33,557 nucleotides of DNA. Source: an uncultured bacterium (GTDB lineage: Bacteria > Cyanobacteriota > Vampirovibrionia > Gastranaerophilales > Gastranaerophilaceae). The notes beneath the pieces were generated by a model that saw nothing but the letters and a program-made list of their open reading frames with translations, had not been told where the DNA came from and searched no databases. Location: positions 1 through 33,557 of the forward strand of contig CASEVT010000037.1 in assembly GCA_949291445.1 (NCBI GenBank). The letters run 5' to 3'. The position numbers were made by a program, and so were the translations under genes. Below, piece after piece: positions 5,578 to 14,424 of the stretch. Each line of letters starts with the position of its first letter. The stretch's first letter is position 1.

Positions 5578-7293
5578 ATGGGACGTGAGTATAAAACGGA
5601 TAAGGATAAATTCAAGGAATTTGATAAAAAGCTGATATTTTGGCAGATTATCTGTATTTTGATTTGTTTTGTGCTTGTTGTGTATTTGTTTTTGATAATG
5701 GTTGTGGATATAAAAAAATACCGCAATCAGGCGAAAAGACAAAGAACTGCAAAAAGTTTTGTAATGCGAGGAACCATAGTTGATCGAAACGGAATAAAAC
5801 TTGCGTCGGATAAGACTTCTTTTGATGTTTATGCGCATCAGGAATATTATGATCATACTCCCAATGAGTTAGCCGGAATTTTGGCGCCTATTTTGGGGTT
5901 GAATAAAAATAAGCTGGCAAAGGAGCTTGCTAAAGATCAGAAAATAATAGTCTTGAAAAAAGATGTACCGCGTTTGACTGCGCAACGAATCAGGCAGTTG
6001 CAGCTTCGTGAGATAAGTTTGGGTAAAAAAAATGAAAGAGTCTATCCGCAAGGTACCATGGCTGCGCATATTTTGGGGTATTACAATTCTGATGCCGATT
6101 TGGCTGCGGGTGTAGAGCTTACGGCAAAAAAAGATCTGGAAGAAGTTGAACAGAATGTCAATTTTGAAAAAACTCCTGACGGGGATATTATTTATGAGGT
6201 GAATACCGATCCTGCAGCTACTACCGCACCATTGAGAGGTAAGTCTATTACGCTTACTATCGATTCTGCAATACAACACGTTTGTGAAGTTGAGCTCAAC
6301 AAGATTATCAAAGAGAAAAAGGCGCTCAGGGGCACGGTTATTGTTATGAATCCCAGAAACGGTGAAATTTTGGGTTATGCCGTAAATCCTACTTATAACC
6401 CTAATAACTACAAAAAAGCTACACTGACTCAATTGACGAATTGGACATTGAGCGATGTGTTTGAACCGGGTTCAACTTTCAAAGTATTAACAATTGCATC
6501 TGCTATTGAAAATGGGCGTATTACCGAAAATACGAGGATTTTGGATACCGGTAAGCTCGATATTGATAAGTGGACAATTAAGAATTATGACTACGGGGTG
6601 CATCCTAATCCGGGTTGGATAGATTTATATTACCTTTTTGAACATTCCAGCAACGTTGGTAGCGCAAAAGTCGCGCTGATGATGACAAAACAAGAACATT
6701 ACAATGTTTTGAAAAGGTTCGGTATAGGTGACAAAACCGGAATCGATCTGCCGGGTGAATCAAGAGGGTTGATTCCGCATTATACCGATTGGCATAAGTC
6801 GACACATGCTTCGATCGGTTACGGTTATAGCGTTTCGGTTACCGCAATCCAGATGGCATCGGCAATTGCAGCTATTGCAAACAATGGAGTCAAGGTTACT
6901 CCGCATGTGATAAAATATTCTCCCGAACAAGCTGATGAGAAAATTAAGTATACGCAGGTTATGCGGCCTGAAACAGCTCAATCTGTTACGAAATTGCTAG
7001 CAGGAAGTATTGCTCATTCAAAGTCACCGGTTAATCTTGACGGATATCAGGTCGCCGCAAAAACCGGTACGGCAAGAAAATCCGGTAACGGCGGTTATAC
7101 AAACAAGCTTGTTACTTCTATAATCGGTTATCTGCCTGCATCAAATCCGCAGGTGTTAATATATGTAGTTATTGACTCTCCGTCAAAGGGTGAGTTGTGG
7201 GGTAGCACGGTTGCGGCTCCGGTGTTCAGGGAGGTCGCCTTGCAGACGGCAAGAATTATGAATATTGCTCCGGATAAACAGTTTAAAAGATAA
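5578..7293 (+). CDS. ftsI: Class B penicillin-binding protein, septal transpeptidase (FtsI/PBP3)
   Basis: Cross-links peptidoglycan at the division septum. The 571-residue protein has a short cytosolic tail, one membrane segment (about 24-46), and the class B marker RGTIVDRNG. The transpeptidase domain has the three active-site motifs in order: STFK (Ser299-Lys302), SSN (357-359) and KTG (495-497). It is followed 13 bases later by murE, a remnant of the division/cell-wall cluster. There is no ribosome site, and an extended -10 box sits six bases before ATG. PBP2-type elongation transpeptidases look similar; the murE linkage favours FtsI. Confidence 0.92.
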   Translation: MGREYKTDKDKFKEFDKKLIFWQIICILICFVLVVYLFLIMVVDIKKYRNQAKRQRTAKSFVMRGTIVDRNGIKLASDKTSFDVYAHQEYYDHTPNELAGILAPILGLNKNKLAKELAKDQKIIVLKKDVPRLTAQRIRQLQLREISLGKKNERVYPQGTMAAHILGYYNSDADLAAGVELTAKKDLEEVEQNVNFEKTPDGDIIYEVNTDPAATTAPLRGKSITLTIDSAIQHVCEVELNKIIKEKKALRGTVIVMNPRNGEILGYAVNPTYNPNNYKKATLTQLTNWTLSDVFEPGSTFKVLTIASAIENGRITENTRILDTGKLDIDKWTIKNYDYGVHPNPGWIDLYYLFEHSSNVGSAKVALMMTKQEHYNVLKRFGIGDKTGIDLPGESRGLIPHYTDWHKSTHASIGYGYSVSVTAIQMASAIAAIANNGVKVTPHVIKYSPEQADEKIKYTQVMRPETAQSVTKLLAGSIAHSKSPVNLDGYQVAAKTGTARKSGNGGYTNKLVTSIIGYLPASNPQVLIYVVIDSPSKGELWGSTVAAPVFREVALQTARIMNIAPDKQFKR

Positions 7294-7305
7294 TTTGAGG
7301 TGATT

Positions 7306-8766
7306 ATGAAACTTAATAAATTGATTGAAAACTTGAGAAATAAAGAGGTATTTAATTATAAGGATGTTGATATTACCGGAATTTCATACAACTCTAAAAC
7401 TACTAAAAAGGGTGATATTTTTGTATGTTTGAAAGGTGAGAATGCTGATGGTCACAAGTTTGTGAAATCGGCTGTTGAAAGTGGTGCGGCTGCTGTTTTT
7501 GCTGAATATAAGCTCGATATTGATATCCCTCAAATTATCGTTGAGTCTACAAGGCACAGTATTGCGGATTTGGCGGCTGAATTTTGGGGGTATCCGTCTA
7601 AGAAGCTTAATTTGATAGGTGTTACCGGCACAAATGGTAAGACAACCGTTACGCACCTTATTCAAAGGATTGTCGAAGAAGCGCATAAAAAATGTGCTTT
7701 GATAGGGACTTTGGGGTATAAAACATCAAGCTCCGATACTTATCACGAGGCGAAACATACTACTCCTCAGGCTCCGGAGTTGCAACATACTCTTTCTTTG
7801 ATTTGTGAGAATAAAATTGATTATGTTGCTATGGAGGTTAGTTCACATGCGCTTGAGCAAAACAGGGTTGGCGGTTGTGAGTATAGGGGGGCTGTTTTTA
7901 CCAATTTGACTCAGGATCATCTGGATTATCATATAACAATGCATAATTATTTTGAGGCAAAGGCTTTGCTTTTTAAGAATTTGAAAGCGGGTACTTTTGC
8001 AGTTATTAACAATGATGATGAGTATTCACAGAAATTTATTGATATTATCCCTAAGGGTGTGAAAATTTATACTTACGGTATAAAAAATAAATCTGATATT
8101 ATGGCTTCTGATATTGATTTTTCAATTCACGGTGCAAAGTTTAATTGCAAGATATTCGGTGAGGATAGGAAAGTTGAATTGCTGATGAACGGCATGTTTA
8201 GTGTTTATAATGCACTGGCGGCGTTAGCTGCGGGTATTGCAGCAGGAATTGAGCCTGACGTGTGTATTAGTGCGCTTGAAAAAACAAAAAGCGTTGACGG
8301 TCGATTTGAGATTGTTAACAAAGAACCTCTGGTTATCGTCGACTATGCACATACTCCCGACGGGCTTCAAAATGTCTTGAAAGCGGCAAGAGAGCTTACT
8401 CCCGAAAAAAGCAGTCTGGTTTGCATGTTCGGTTGCGGTGGTGATCGTGACGCTACCAAACGACCTAAAATGGGTAAAATTGCCGATGAGCTTGCTGATG
8501 TTGTTGTGGTTACGTCAGATAACCCCCGAACTGAGGATCCTCAATTGATTATCTCCGATATCCTTGCCGGTATAAAATCTATTAATACTCACAGGGTTTT
8601 TGTGGAACCTGACAGAAGAACTGCAATCGCCATGCTTAAAAATATTGCGAAAAAGTCTGATGTCGTTGTGCTTGCGGGCAAGGGACATGAGAATTATCAA
8701 ATACTTAAGGACAGGACGATTCACTTTGATGACAGAGAAGAAGCTCGCAAGGTGTTCGGGTTGTAG
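7306..8766 (+). CDS. murE: UDP-MurNAc-tripeptide synthetase (meso-DAP adding)
   Basis: Cytosolic ATP-dependent ligase adding meso-diaminopimelate to UDP-MurNAc-L-Ala-D-Glu. The ATP-binding GTNGKTT (108-114) is visible, as are the Mur ligase motifs MEVSSHALEQ.R and VDYAHTPD. The DNPR signature (405-408) marks DAP- rather than lysine-specific enzymes. The frame extends to GTG 7300, but GAGGTGAT, complementary to the 16S 3' end, is placed for ATG 7306, giving 486 residues, normal for the family. It is probably translated from the ftsI transcript; a new promoter follows it. Confidence 0.96.
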   Translation: MKLNKLIENLRNKEVFNYKDVDITGISYNSKTTKKGDIFVCLKGENADGHKFVKSAVESGAAAVFAEYKLDIDIPQIIVESTRHSIADLAAEFWGYPSKKLNLIGVTGTNGKTTVTHLIQRIVEEAHKKCALIGTLGYKTSSSDTYHEAKHTTPQAPELQHTLSLICENKIDYVAMEVSSHALEQNRVGGCEYRGAVFTNLTQDHLDYHITMHNYFEAKALLFKNLKAGTFAVINNDDEYSQKFIDIIPKGVKIYTYGIKNKSDIMASDIDFSIHGAKFNCKIFGEDRKVELLMNGMFSVYNALAALAAGIAAGIEPDVCISALEKTKSVDGRFEIVNKEPLVIVDYAHTPDGLQNVLKAARELTPEKSSLVCMFGCGGDRDATKRPKMGKIADELADVVVVTSDNPRTEDPQLIISDILAGIKSINTHRVFVEPDRRTAIAMLKNIAKKSDVVVLAGKGHENYQILKDRTIHFDDREEARKVFGL

Positions 8767-8772
8767 TTAATA

Positions 8773-8781
8773 TGTTATAAT
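8773..8781 (+). promoter_or_regulatory. Extended -10 promoter of the 8790 gene
   Basis: TG-T-TATAAT is a perfect extended -10 element. ATG 8790 follows after eight bases, and no ribosome site is visible. Transcription would start at or within two bases of the start codon. Confidence 0.6.
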
Positions 8782-8789
8782 AATTACTG

Positions 8790-9212
8790 ATGAAAAAGTT
8801 TGTAGTGCTATTTTTGTGTATAAGTTTAGGTGCCGGTGCCGTGTTTGCATCAGACGCTTTTATGCGTCGTTTGAAGATATGCAATCCTTATGAATCTCAG
8901 TATAAGACTAATTCCGGTGCTGTTTATAAAAGAGGAGTTCTTGGGGTTTATACTGATGTAAAGTATCTTACTCAAAAATGCTGCTATTATTACCAGACTG
9001 CTGCTAATTCATATCAGTTATGCAGTATTTCGACAAGAGATTTGAACGATTTTTCAAATATCAAGGCAAAGTCCAGCTGTAAAACCGTCACTGAAAATGA
9101 GGTTAAGGAAGCAAAGCTGGATATCGTTGGCAGTGTTGGGGTTATATTAAGAAAGGTTATCGGTACCGAAGAGGTGCCTATGGATAAGGAACGGGAAGGA
9201 ACTGAAAAATGA
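8790..9212 (+). CDS. Secreted Cys-containing orphan protein (paralogue 1)
   Basis: Not a named family. A Sec signal peptide (1-20, cleavage after VFA) precedes a mature domain opening with DAFMRRLKIC. Cysteines lie at 31, 64, 65, 78 and 97. The next gene encodes a protein of the same design with cysteines at 33, 64, 78 and 110, so four positions correspond and two disulfides are likely. The C-terminal tail is charged (DKEREGTEK). Expression appears to start from a leaderless promoter directly at ATG. The stop overlaps the next start in ATGA, so the pair forms an operon. It probably works in the periplasm or outside the cell. Confidence 0.65.
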   Translation: MKKFVVLFLCISLGAGAVFASDAFMRRLKICNPYESQYKTNSGAVYKRGVLGVYTDVKYLTQKCCYYYQTAANSYQLCSISTRDLNDFSNIKAKSSCKTVTENEVKEAKLDIVGSVGVILRKVIGTEEVPMDKEREGTEK

Positions 9213-9553
9213 AAAAATATTTAGCGTTATTTATTCTTCTTTCGATAGCAACAATGCCAGTTTTTGCGGCAACTTCCGAGAAGTTTATGAAGAAATTGAA
9301 AATATGTTCTGCTTATAGCGAAACTTACGTTGTTATGGACGGTAAGAGTTTGAAAAGAACAATAACGGGTACTATGCCTATTGCATCGGGGTTGGGCTGT
9401 TTCTATTCTCAGGATATGCCTGACGGAACGACTATTAGCTGTCAATTCCCCGTTTACAAAATGCGTGATGTTGTCGATGCTTTTCAAAATGAGTCTACAA
9501 AAAAATATTTTGAAAAAGCTGTTGATGACGGTGTTTGTGAAATAAAAAAATAA
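9209..9553 (+). CDS. Secreted Cys-containing orphan protein (paralogue 2)
   Basis: A signal peptide (1-20, MPVFA) is followed by EKFMKKLKIC, matching paralogue 1 (DAFMRRLKIC). Cys33, Cys64, Cys78 and Cys110 line up with cysteines of the upstream protein; the middle region GLGCFYSQ aligns with QKCCYYYQ. The 114-residue protein ends EIKK. It starts by a four-base overlap (ATGA) with AAGGA upstream, giving translational coupling. The function is unknown; a small disulfide-bonded periplasmic domain made by tandem duplication is the best description. Confidence 0.65.
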   Translation: MKKYLALFILLSIATMPVFAATSEKFMKKLKICSAYSETYVVMDGKSLKRTITGTMPIASGLGCFYSQDMPDGTTISCQFPVYKMRDVVDAFQNESTKKYFEKAVDDGVCEIKK

Positions 9554-9711
9554 ACTTTGTGTTTGTTTTTTGACTTTATAAAGTGATCTTTTTGTAAAAA
9601 AAAACACGGGTTTCGCTCAAGAAGTTGCCCGACGGGGCGGAGTTTTCGGTTGTGGTTGTTGCTTTTGGTTCTGATTTGATAATTTTACATAATTCTGTAA
9701 ACAAAAGTTAA

Positions 9712-9744
9712 AAAAAACGCAAAAATATAAATGTGCGGTTTTTT
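9712..9744 (+). terminator. Weak terminator between the 9209 gene and aroQ
   Basis: AAAAAACGC and GCG-G-TTTTTT can pair with one bulged G around an AT-rich loop, ending in T. It lies 160 bases after the preceding stop. The gap 9554-9711 shows no ORF I can support. Confidence 0.4.
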
Positions 9745-9792
9745 ATATTATCATAATTACAGTGTTAGTCTTTGTGGAAAAGAAAGAAAAAG

Positions 9793-10236
9793 ATGAAAAT
9801 ACTTGTAATTAACGGTCCCAATTTGAATCTTCTGGGTACTCGTGAGCCGGAAGTGTACGGTACTTTGACGCTGGACGCTGTTATGTGTGAGTTGAAAAAG
9901 TATGCTGAAAAATTGGGCGTAGAAATTGAACATTTTCAAAGCAATATTGAAGGCGAAATCGTAAATGCTATTCAACGTGCCAGAGTGGATTGTGATGGTA
10001 TTTTGATTAACCCTGCCGCATACACGCATACGAGTGTTGCAATTCGTGACGCAATATCCGCAGTTAAGCTCCCCTGCGTAGAAGTTCATCTGTCTAATAT
10101 TCAGGATAGAGAAGAATTTCGAAAAATATCGCTTACTGCACCTGTCTGCGTCGGACAAATTTCAGGCTTCGGTGCGGGCAGTTATATATTGGGTTTGAAG
10201 GGGCTGGTTGATCGCTTAAACTCCCGTAAGTTGTGA
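9793..10236 (+). CDS. aroQ: 3-Dehydroquinate dehydratase, type II
   Basis: Third step of the shikimate pathway, converting 3-dehydroquinate to 3-dehydroshikimate; type II enzymes are dodecamers. The N-terminal [18 protein letters not shown] holds the catalytic Arg17 and Tyr22. NPAAYTHTS and [14 protein letters not shown] (active-site His) follow. The 147 residues are the normal length. The frame extends upstream to TTG 9772, but MKILVINGP is the conserved start, so ATG 9793 is chosen; only a purine-rich AAGAAAGAAAAAG precedes it. aroF of the same pathway is at 17772, not linked. Confidence 0.95.
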   Translation: MKILVINGPNLNLLGTREPEVYGTLTLDAVMCELKKYAEKLGVEIEHFQSNIEGEIVNAIQRARVDCDGILINPAAYTHTSVAIRDAISAVKLPCVEVHLSNIQDREEFRKISLTAPVCVGQISGFGAGSYILGLKGLVDRLNSRKL

Positions 10237-10291
10237 TCAATTTTGCCCGGTCGGAATCAGTTCAAATCTGTTGGAATTATGACAACTTTTT

Positions 10292-10300
10292 TGCTACAAT
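10292..10300 (+). promoter_or_regulatory. Extended -10 promoter of the 10329 gene
   Basis: TG-C-TACAAT, with TTGGAA 18 bases upstream of the hexamer. The start site near 10307 rules out ATG 10305 and supports ATG 10329. Confidence 0.45.
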
Positions 10301-10328
10301 GTTAATGACTAGTGGAAACGTCGTAAAG

Positions 10329-11306
10329 ATGAATCATCAAGCTATAAAAAAATTTTTTCTGGGTCTTGTTCTGTTTTTGATAACAGGTTGTGCTTGTTTT
10401 GCGTCAGATTATAAATATAAAGTTCTCGATCCAAGGTATAACAGCTCGATTGAAGATTATACGTATGATGAAGAAACTTCTCGTTTGATTGAAAAGACAG
10501 AGGCTCAAAAAAAATCGCCCTTTAGAAAAAAAATGTTAATTGTTTTACTCGGCGTTGTTCCGTTACTGTTTTTGGTTAGAACAGTGCGCGTTTTGAAGAA
10601 GGTTGATGATGATGCTACTGTTGAGAATTTTAGTTTTGTCAGAGAATTTTTTGCTGTAGATAAAATTAAAGGTTTTAATAAAACCGTTCTCAACACTACT
10701 TCTTACATAAAGGATAGTCTTTGTGTGGTTAAGCCGGTAAGCAAAGTTAATGCGGAAAAATTCACAGAAACTATTGAAAAGATTAAACAACGGCAGGATG
10801 AAAGTCTGGCACAGAAAATGTCTGGTGATAATCGAGCGCTGCCGAAACTAAAAAATACTGCGTCTGCAAAAACATTGACGCCTGCAAAAATCCAGCCGCA
10901 AAAACCTTTCAGGTTAACAAAAGAACAGTTACAGGCTCAGGCTTCTAAAAATGCTAAATCCCAAAAACCGCTCGTAAAAGATGTTAAGGCATATGAAAAG
11001 GGCATGGATAGCTACGTACAGGCTACTATGCAAAAAATGAAAAATCCTATTTTGATTACGACATCCAAGTTGGCTTCAAATAAGGGATTTTGTATCGTTG
11101 AGTTTAATAAAGAGTTTTCACTCATCGGGTATATTGGTGAAGATATTTACATATTGGATAAGTTCAAAAAACTTCCATCGGCTGAGATTCGTACTCGTCT
11201 TTCAGAACGTATCAACAACAAGGATCGGTATATAGTTCGTTTGGGGAATTATAAATCACTCGTTGAGGTTTCTAACAGGGGCATGAAGATGCTTATGGAA
11301 TTGTAA
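10329..11306 (+). CDS. Membrane protein of unknown function with FliO-like C-terminal segment
   Basis: The frame begins at 10233, but that part overlaps aroQ and precedes the promoter. ATG 10329 starts a signal sequence, so the product has 325 residues. The signal region (1-25) contains ITGC at 18-21, a possible lipobox, or is cut after CFA. One membrane segment follows (about 69-86). A long Lys/Gln/Ala-rich linker (about 150-240) leads to a compact end where SKLASNKGFCIVEFNKEF is followed by SLIGYIGEDIYILDKF. That strand pattern resembles the cytosolic domain of flagellar FliO. This is a weak similarity and the gene is not in a flagellar operon. It is otherwise unrecognised. Confidence 0.5.
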   Translation: MNHQAIKKFFLGLVLFLITGCACFASDYKYKVLDPRYNSSIEDYTYDEETSRLIEKTEAQKKSPFRKKMLIVLLGVVPLLFLVRTVRVLKKVDDDATVENFSFVREFFAVDKIKGFNKTVLNTTSYIKDSLCVVKPVSKVNAEKFTETIEKIKQRQDESLAQKMSGDNRALPKLKNTASAKTLTPAKIQPQKPFRLTKEQLQAQASKNAKSQKPLVKDVKAYEKGMDSYVQATMQKMKNPILITTSKLASNKGFCIVEFNKEFSLIGYIGEDIYILDKFKKLPSAEIRTRLSERINNKDRYIVRLGNYKSLVEVSNRGMKMLMEL

Positions 11307-11342
11307 TTTTATTTTAAATAAAATTGCAACAGAGGATTTTGG

Positions 11343-12617
11343 ATGAAAAAGTTTGTTGCGGTGTTAGTTGTATTTGTTCTGTTGATTGCATTATTGGTTT
11401 TTGCGGGTGTTTTTGCAACTGATTTTGTCGATAAGAAAAAAGAAAATTGTCAAAAAACTTTGATAACTTTTTCTGCTTGGGGCTCGCAAAGCGAGGTTGA
11501 AATATTAAAACCGCTCTTAAAAAGATTTGAGGAACAAAATTCCGATATTGAGGTGAAATTTCTTCATATACCGCAAAATTATTTTCAAAAGTTGCATTTG
11601 CTTTTTGCGTCAAGGCTTGCGCCTGATGTGGTTTTTGTTAACAATTTTTATTCACTAAAATATATTAAGGCAGGATTATTAGAGGATTTAAGCGAGGAAT
11701 TTAAAGCTCAAAAAAGCTTGTATTTTGATAAAGCTATTCAATCTTCATCCTATCAAAACAGGCTGTATGTCATACCCAGAGATTTGTCTGTACTGGTTGT
11801 TTATTATAACAAAGATATTTTTGATAAGTATAAAATAGCTTATCCTGATAGGGGTTGGACTTTGGAAGATTTTTTGAAAACGGCAATCCGACTTCAGGAA
11901 TTGTTTGCAAAAAATAATGAAAAAAATGTTTATGCGGTGGGTTATGAAACTGATATGTTATACTGGCTTCCGTTTTTGTTTTCGTCAGGCGGCGGCGTAA
12001 TCGAGGATGAGAGGGTTGTTATTCAAACTCAAGAGAGTGTAAAAATGCTGCAATTTTATTCCGATCTGTGCAACAAATACCATGTCGCACCTTCAAAGTC
12101 GCAAAGTGCAAGCCTGACAATGGGGCAGTTGTTTTTGCAGGGCCGTCTTGCTATGCAAATAAGCGGTCGTTGGCTTGTACCCAAGTATAGAAATGATGCA
12201 AATTTTGATTGGGATATTGTCAATTTCCCATACGGGCAAGCAGGTTCTGTTGTTGGGCTTGATTCATCAGGGTATGCAATTTCTGGGGCATCTGAGCACA
12301 AGTCTGAAGCGATACGTTTGGTTAAGTTTCTTTCTTCAAAGGAGTCGGTAACAGAGCTTACAAAGAGCGGATTAATCGTGCCTGCAAGAAGGGATGTTGC
12401 ATATTCCGATATTTTTCTTTCCTCTCAAAATAAACCTGAGAATGCAAAGGCTTTTTTAGAAACTATAGAGCATGCCAGACCTACGCCTGTGTGTGAGAAT
12501 TATCAAAAAATAAATGACGTTTTGAACAAGGCTCTTGAACCGCTTTTTCTGGGTGAAAAAAGAGCCAGGGATGTTGTTAATTCTGATTTACTCATGGAGC
12601 TTGATGATAATCTATAA
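11343..12617 (+). CDS. Extracellular solute-binding protein, family 1 (sugar type)
   Basis: Periplasmic or membrane-tethered binding component of an ABC importer, COG1653-like. The 424 residues show an N-terminal hydrophobic segment (about 4-27, no lipobox), TFSAWGSQSEVEILKPLLKRFEEQ, RLAPDVVFVNN, and the later GQLFLQGRLAMQISGRW region typical of sugar-binding proteins. GAGG precedes ATG. No permease or ATPase gene is adjacent, so it either pairs with a transporter elsewhere or has another binding role. It follows the 10329 gene by 36 bases and may share its transcript. Confidence 0.85.
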   Translation: MKKFVAVLVVFVLLIALLVFAGVFATDFVDKKKENCQKTLITFSAWGSQSEVEILKPLLKRFEEQNSDIEVKFLHIPQNYFQKLHLLFASRLAPDVVFVNNFYSLKYIKAGLLEDLSEEFKAQKSLYFDKAIQSSSYQNRLYVIPRDLSVLVVYYNKDIFDKYKIAYPDRGWTLEDFLKTAIRLQELFAKNNEKNVYAVGYETDMLYWLPFLFSSGGGVIEDERVVIQTQESVKMLQFYSDLCNKYHVAPSKSQSASLTMGQLFLQGRLAMQISGRWLVPKYRNDANFDWDIVNFPYGQAGSVVGLDSSGYAISGASEHKSEAIRLVKFLSSKESVTELTKSGLIVPARRDVAYSDIFLSSQNKPENAKAFLETIEHARPTPVCENYQKINDVLNKALEPLFLGEKRARDVVNSDLLMELDDNL

Positions 12618-12632
12618 TCAGTTATGTCGAGT

Positions 12633-12677
12633 CGGGCATGCTTTTATTGTGTTTGTTCGCTCAGAGCGGCATGCCCG
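12633..12677. repeat. GC-rich nested inverted repeat between convergent genes
   Basis: CGGGCATGC (12633-12641) pairs with GCATGCCCG (12669-12677); within the loop CGCT/AGCG (12658-12661, 12665-12668) pair again. A further GGCATGCGGG lies near 12720. No T run follows on either strand. It may work as a bidirectional stop or processing site for the convergent genes. Confidence 0.5.
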
Positions 12678-12772
12678 TTCGGGTTTGAGCGGGGGTTAGT
12701 TTATTTGTGCAACATTCTGGCATGCGGGTTTTAAGTTGTGTTTATTTATATCTTTGTTAAGAGAGGTCTCCT

Positions 12773-14191
12773 TTATATTTTGGTCAGTTCTGTAGCAATA
12801 ATCTCGGCATAATCGGAGTTGGCGCTAAGGGCGATGTTATAGGCTTTTTGCATGAGGGATTTTGCCTTACCCGTGTTGCCGAGTTTTGACATTACGTAGG
12901 CGGCTTTTTCGTAATTTTTAGCCATTTTAACAGGCGACTCTGCCAGTTCATAGTATCTTGAAGATTCTTTGTAATCGTTTAGGGCGCTTACGTTTTCTTC
13001 AAGCATTTTCATGGTGTCGCCTGATTTGGAATAGATTGCGCCGAGTGTTTTGTTATTTTGTGTTTCTGCGGCAATATTTTTTGCAACATCAAAGTATTCT
13101 ATTGCGTTGTTTTTGTCATATCTTTCAGCATACATCTGGGCAATATTGCCAAGAGCTTTTGTTTGGGCGTTGAGATTTTCGGCTTCGCCGGCAAAGGATA
13201 TTGCAGCGTAGTAGTGATTCATTGCCGGCTCAAAATAAACAATATCGTTGTAGATTTCTGCCATTGAATAGTAAGCTTTTGCTTTGAGGTTGTTGTCAGA
13301 CGCATTTTCGAGTGACTGATGATAGTATTTTAGTGCTTCTTCCAGATTGTCGTTTTTGTCATGGATTTGTCCGATTTCAAAACATACCATGCTTTCTGCT
13401 TGCTTGTCCTGTGCGTCTTGAGCAATGCTCAATGCAGAACCGAATGCGGCGAGTGCTTTTTGGGGCTCATTGGCTGTTGCCAGTCTTTTACCTTGTATGA
13501 AGGCTTTTTTTATTTCGGGGTTTTCGGGGATGTATATATTTTTTTTATCGGTGGGGTTGGTTGTTGTTTGGACGGAGGATGTTTCGTTGGTTGTGTCTGT
13601 ATTTTCCTGCGTGTTAGCTGCAGCATTCTTTTGTGCTATCGCAAGCGCTTTGGAATTGTCTTTGCCGGGGAGTTTTACAAGAAAATCCGGATTGATTACG
13701 TTTTCATCAAACTTGTAGTCAACCTGTTGCAAAAATAGTGCGTCAATCCAGTTTTCAACAACTTTTGAGTTTTTATTTAAGGTTTTCGAAATGAAATCAT
13801 CAAGAATTGATGAGGCATTCTTGAGGTTGGCTTGTATAAGTTTTTTGTTGGGCTCATCCTTTAAAGATTGGGTCTGCGCCATTGCCAGATATTGGTCTAC
13901 CTCTTCTACTATATAATCGGGTGTACCGATTGCCTGAGCGGTATTTTTGAAATCTGTTATAATCTGTGCAATGTTTACACGGCTTTTTGAATAGTCAATG
14001 CTTGCCTTTTTGCCGTTGGGGTATTGTGGCGATTGGTAATTGTTTTTGTCACGTTTTTGATACTCTTCAAGCCCTCTGTTACCTCTTTGCAGATCTGAAG
14101 TTTGTGAAGTCTCCTCACCGTTTGCCGCTGCCGGTTTGTTTTGAGGAGGTACGTATGGTTTTATATTTACTGGGTAAATCGTATTATACAA
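12773..14191 (-). CDS. Tetratricopeptide-repeat protein with disordered N-terminus
   Basis: The 472 residues have three parts. A Pro/Asn/Gln-rich N-terminus (about 1-60, IYPVNIKPYVPPQNK) is followed by a helical region (about 70-180) and, after a Thr/Asn-rich linker, about six TPR-like units (about 225-470). Examples are ALAAFGSALSIAQDA, ALKYYHQSLENASDN and AMNHYYAAISFAGEA. TPRs are protein-interaction scaffolds; the partner is unknown. There is no signal peptide. The frame offers no ATG near its start; TTG 14191 with AAGGA nine bases upstream is used. A sigma-28-type promoter and a 9-bp dyad lie directly upstream, suggesting motility-linked expression. Confidence 0.8.
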   Translation of the reverse strand: MYNTIYPVNIKPYVPPQNKPAAANGEETSQTSDLQRGNRGLEEYQKRDKNNYQSPQYPNGKKASIDYSKSRVNIAQIITDFKNTAQAIGTPDYIVEEVDQYLAMAQTQSLKDEPNKKLIQANLKNASSILDDFISKTLNKNSKVVENWIDALFLQQVDYKFDENVINPDFLVKLPGKDNSKALAIAQKNAAANTQENTDTTNETSSVQTTTNPTDKKNIYIPENPEIKKAFIQGKRLATANEPQKALAAFGSALSIAQDAQDKQAESMVCFEIGQIHDKNDNLEEALKYYHQSLENASDNNLKAKAYYSMAEIYNDIVYFEPAMNHYYAAISFAGEAENLNAQTKALGNIAQMYAERYDKNNAIEYFDVAKNIAAETQNNKTLGAIYSKSGDTMKMLEENVSALNDYKESSRYYELAESPVKMAKNYEKAAYVMSKLGNTGKAKSLMQKAYNIALSANSDYAEIIATELTKI

Positions 14192-14229
14192 GTTCTAACA
14201 TCCTTCACACAAAGTCTTTTTTTCGCCCT

Positions 14230-14263
14230 ATTCATGTTTTCGGCATAACATGAATAAATTTTT
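14230..14263 (-). promoter_or_regulatory. Sigma-28-type promoter overlapped by a 9-bp dyad
   Basis: On the minus strand AAAAATTT (14263-14256), 11 bases, then GCCGAAAA (14244-14237): 13 of 16 matches to the FliA consensus with exact spacing. The start site near 14230 gives a 39-base leader to TTG 14191. A perfect inverted repeat, ATTCATGTT / AACATGAAT (14230-14238, 14247-14255), straddles the -10 and could be an operator. Confidence 0.5.
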
Positions 14264-14424
14264 AGTTTTTTTGCAATAAATCATCCGTTTGTACTATGCC
14301 GAAATTTTTCAAAGACTTTCTAAAAAAGTTTTAATGAAAATTATCTGAAAGTCATGCAGATTTAAAAAGAAAATTCATAACAATGTATGATTTTATCAAA
14401 CTAAAGTATGTGTAAAATAAACCT

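Noticed and set aside
10233-10328. Upstream extension of the 10329 gene
   Set aside because: It would overlap aroQ, precede the promoter, and bury the signal peptide inside the protein.
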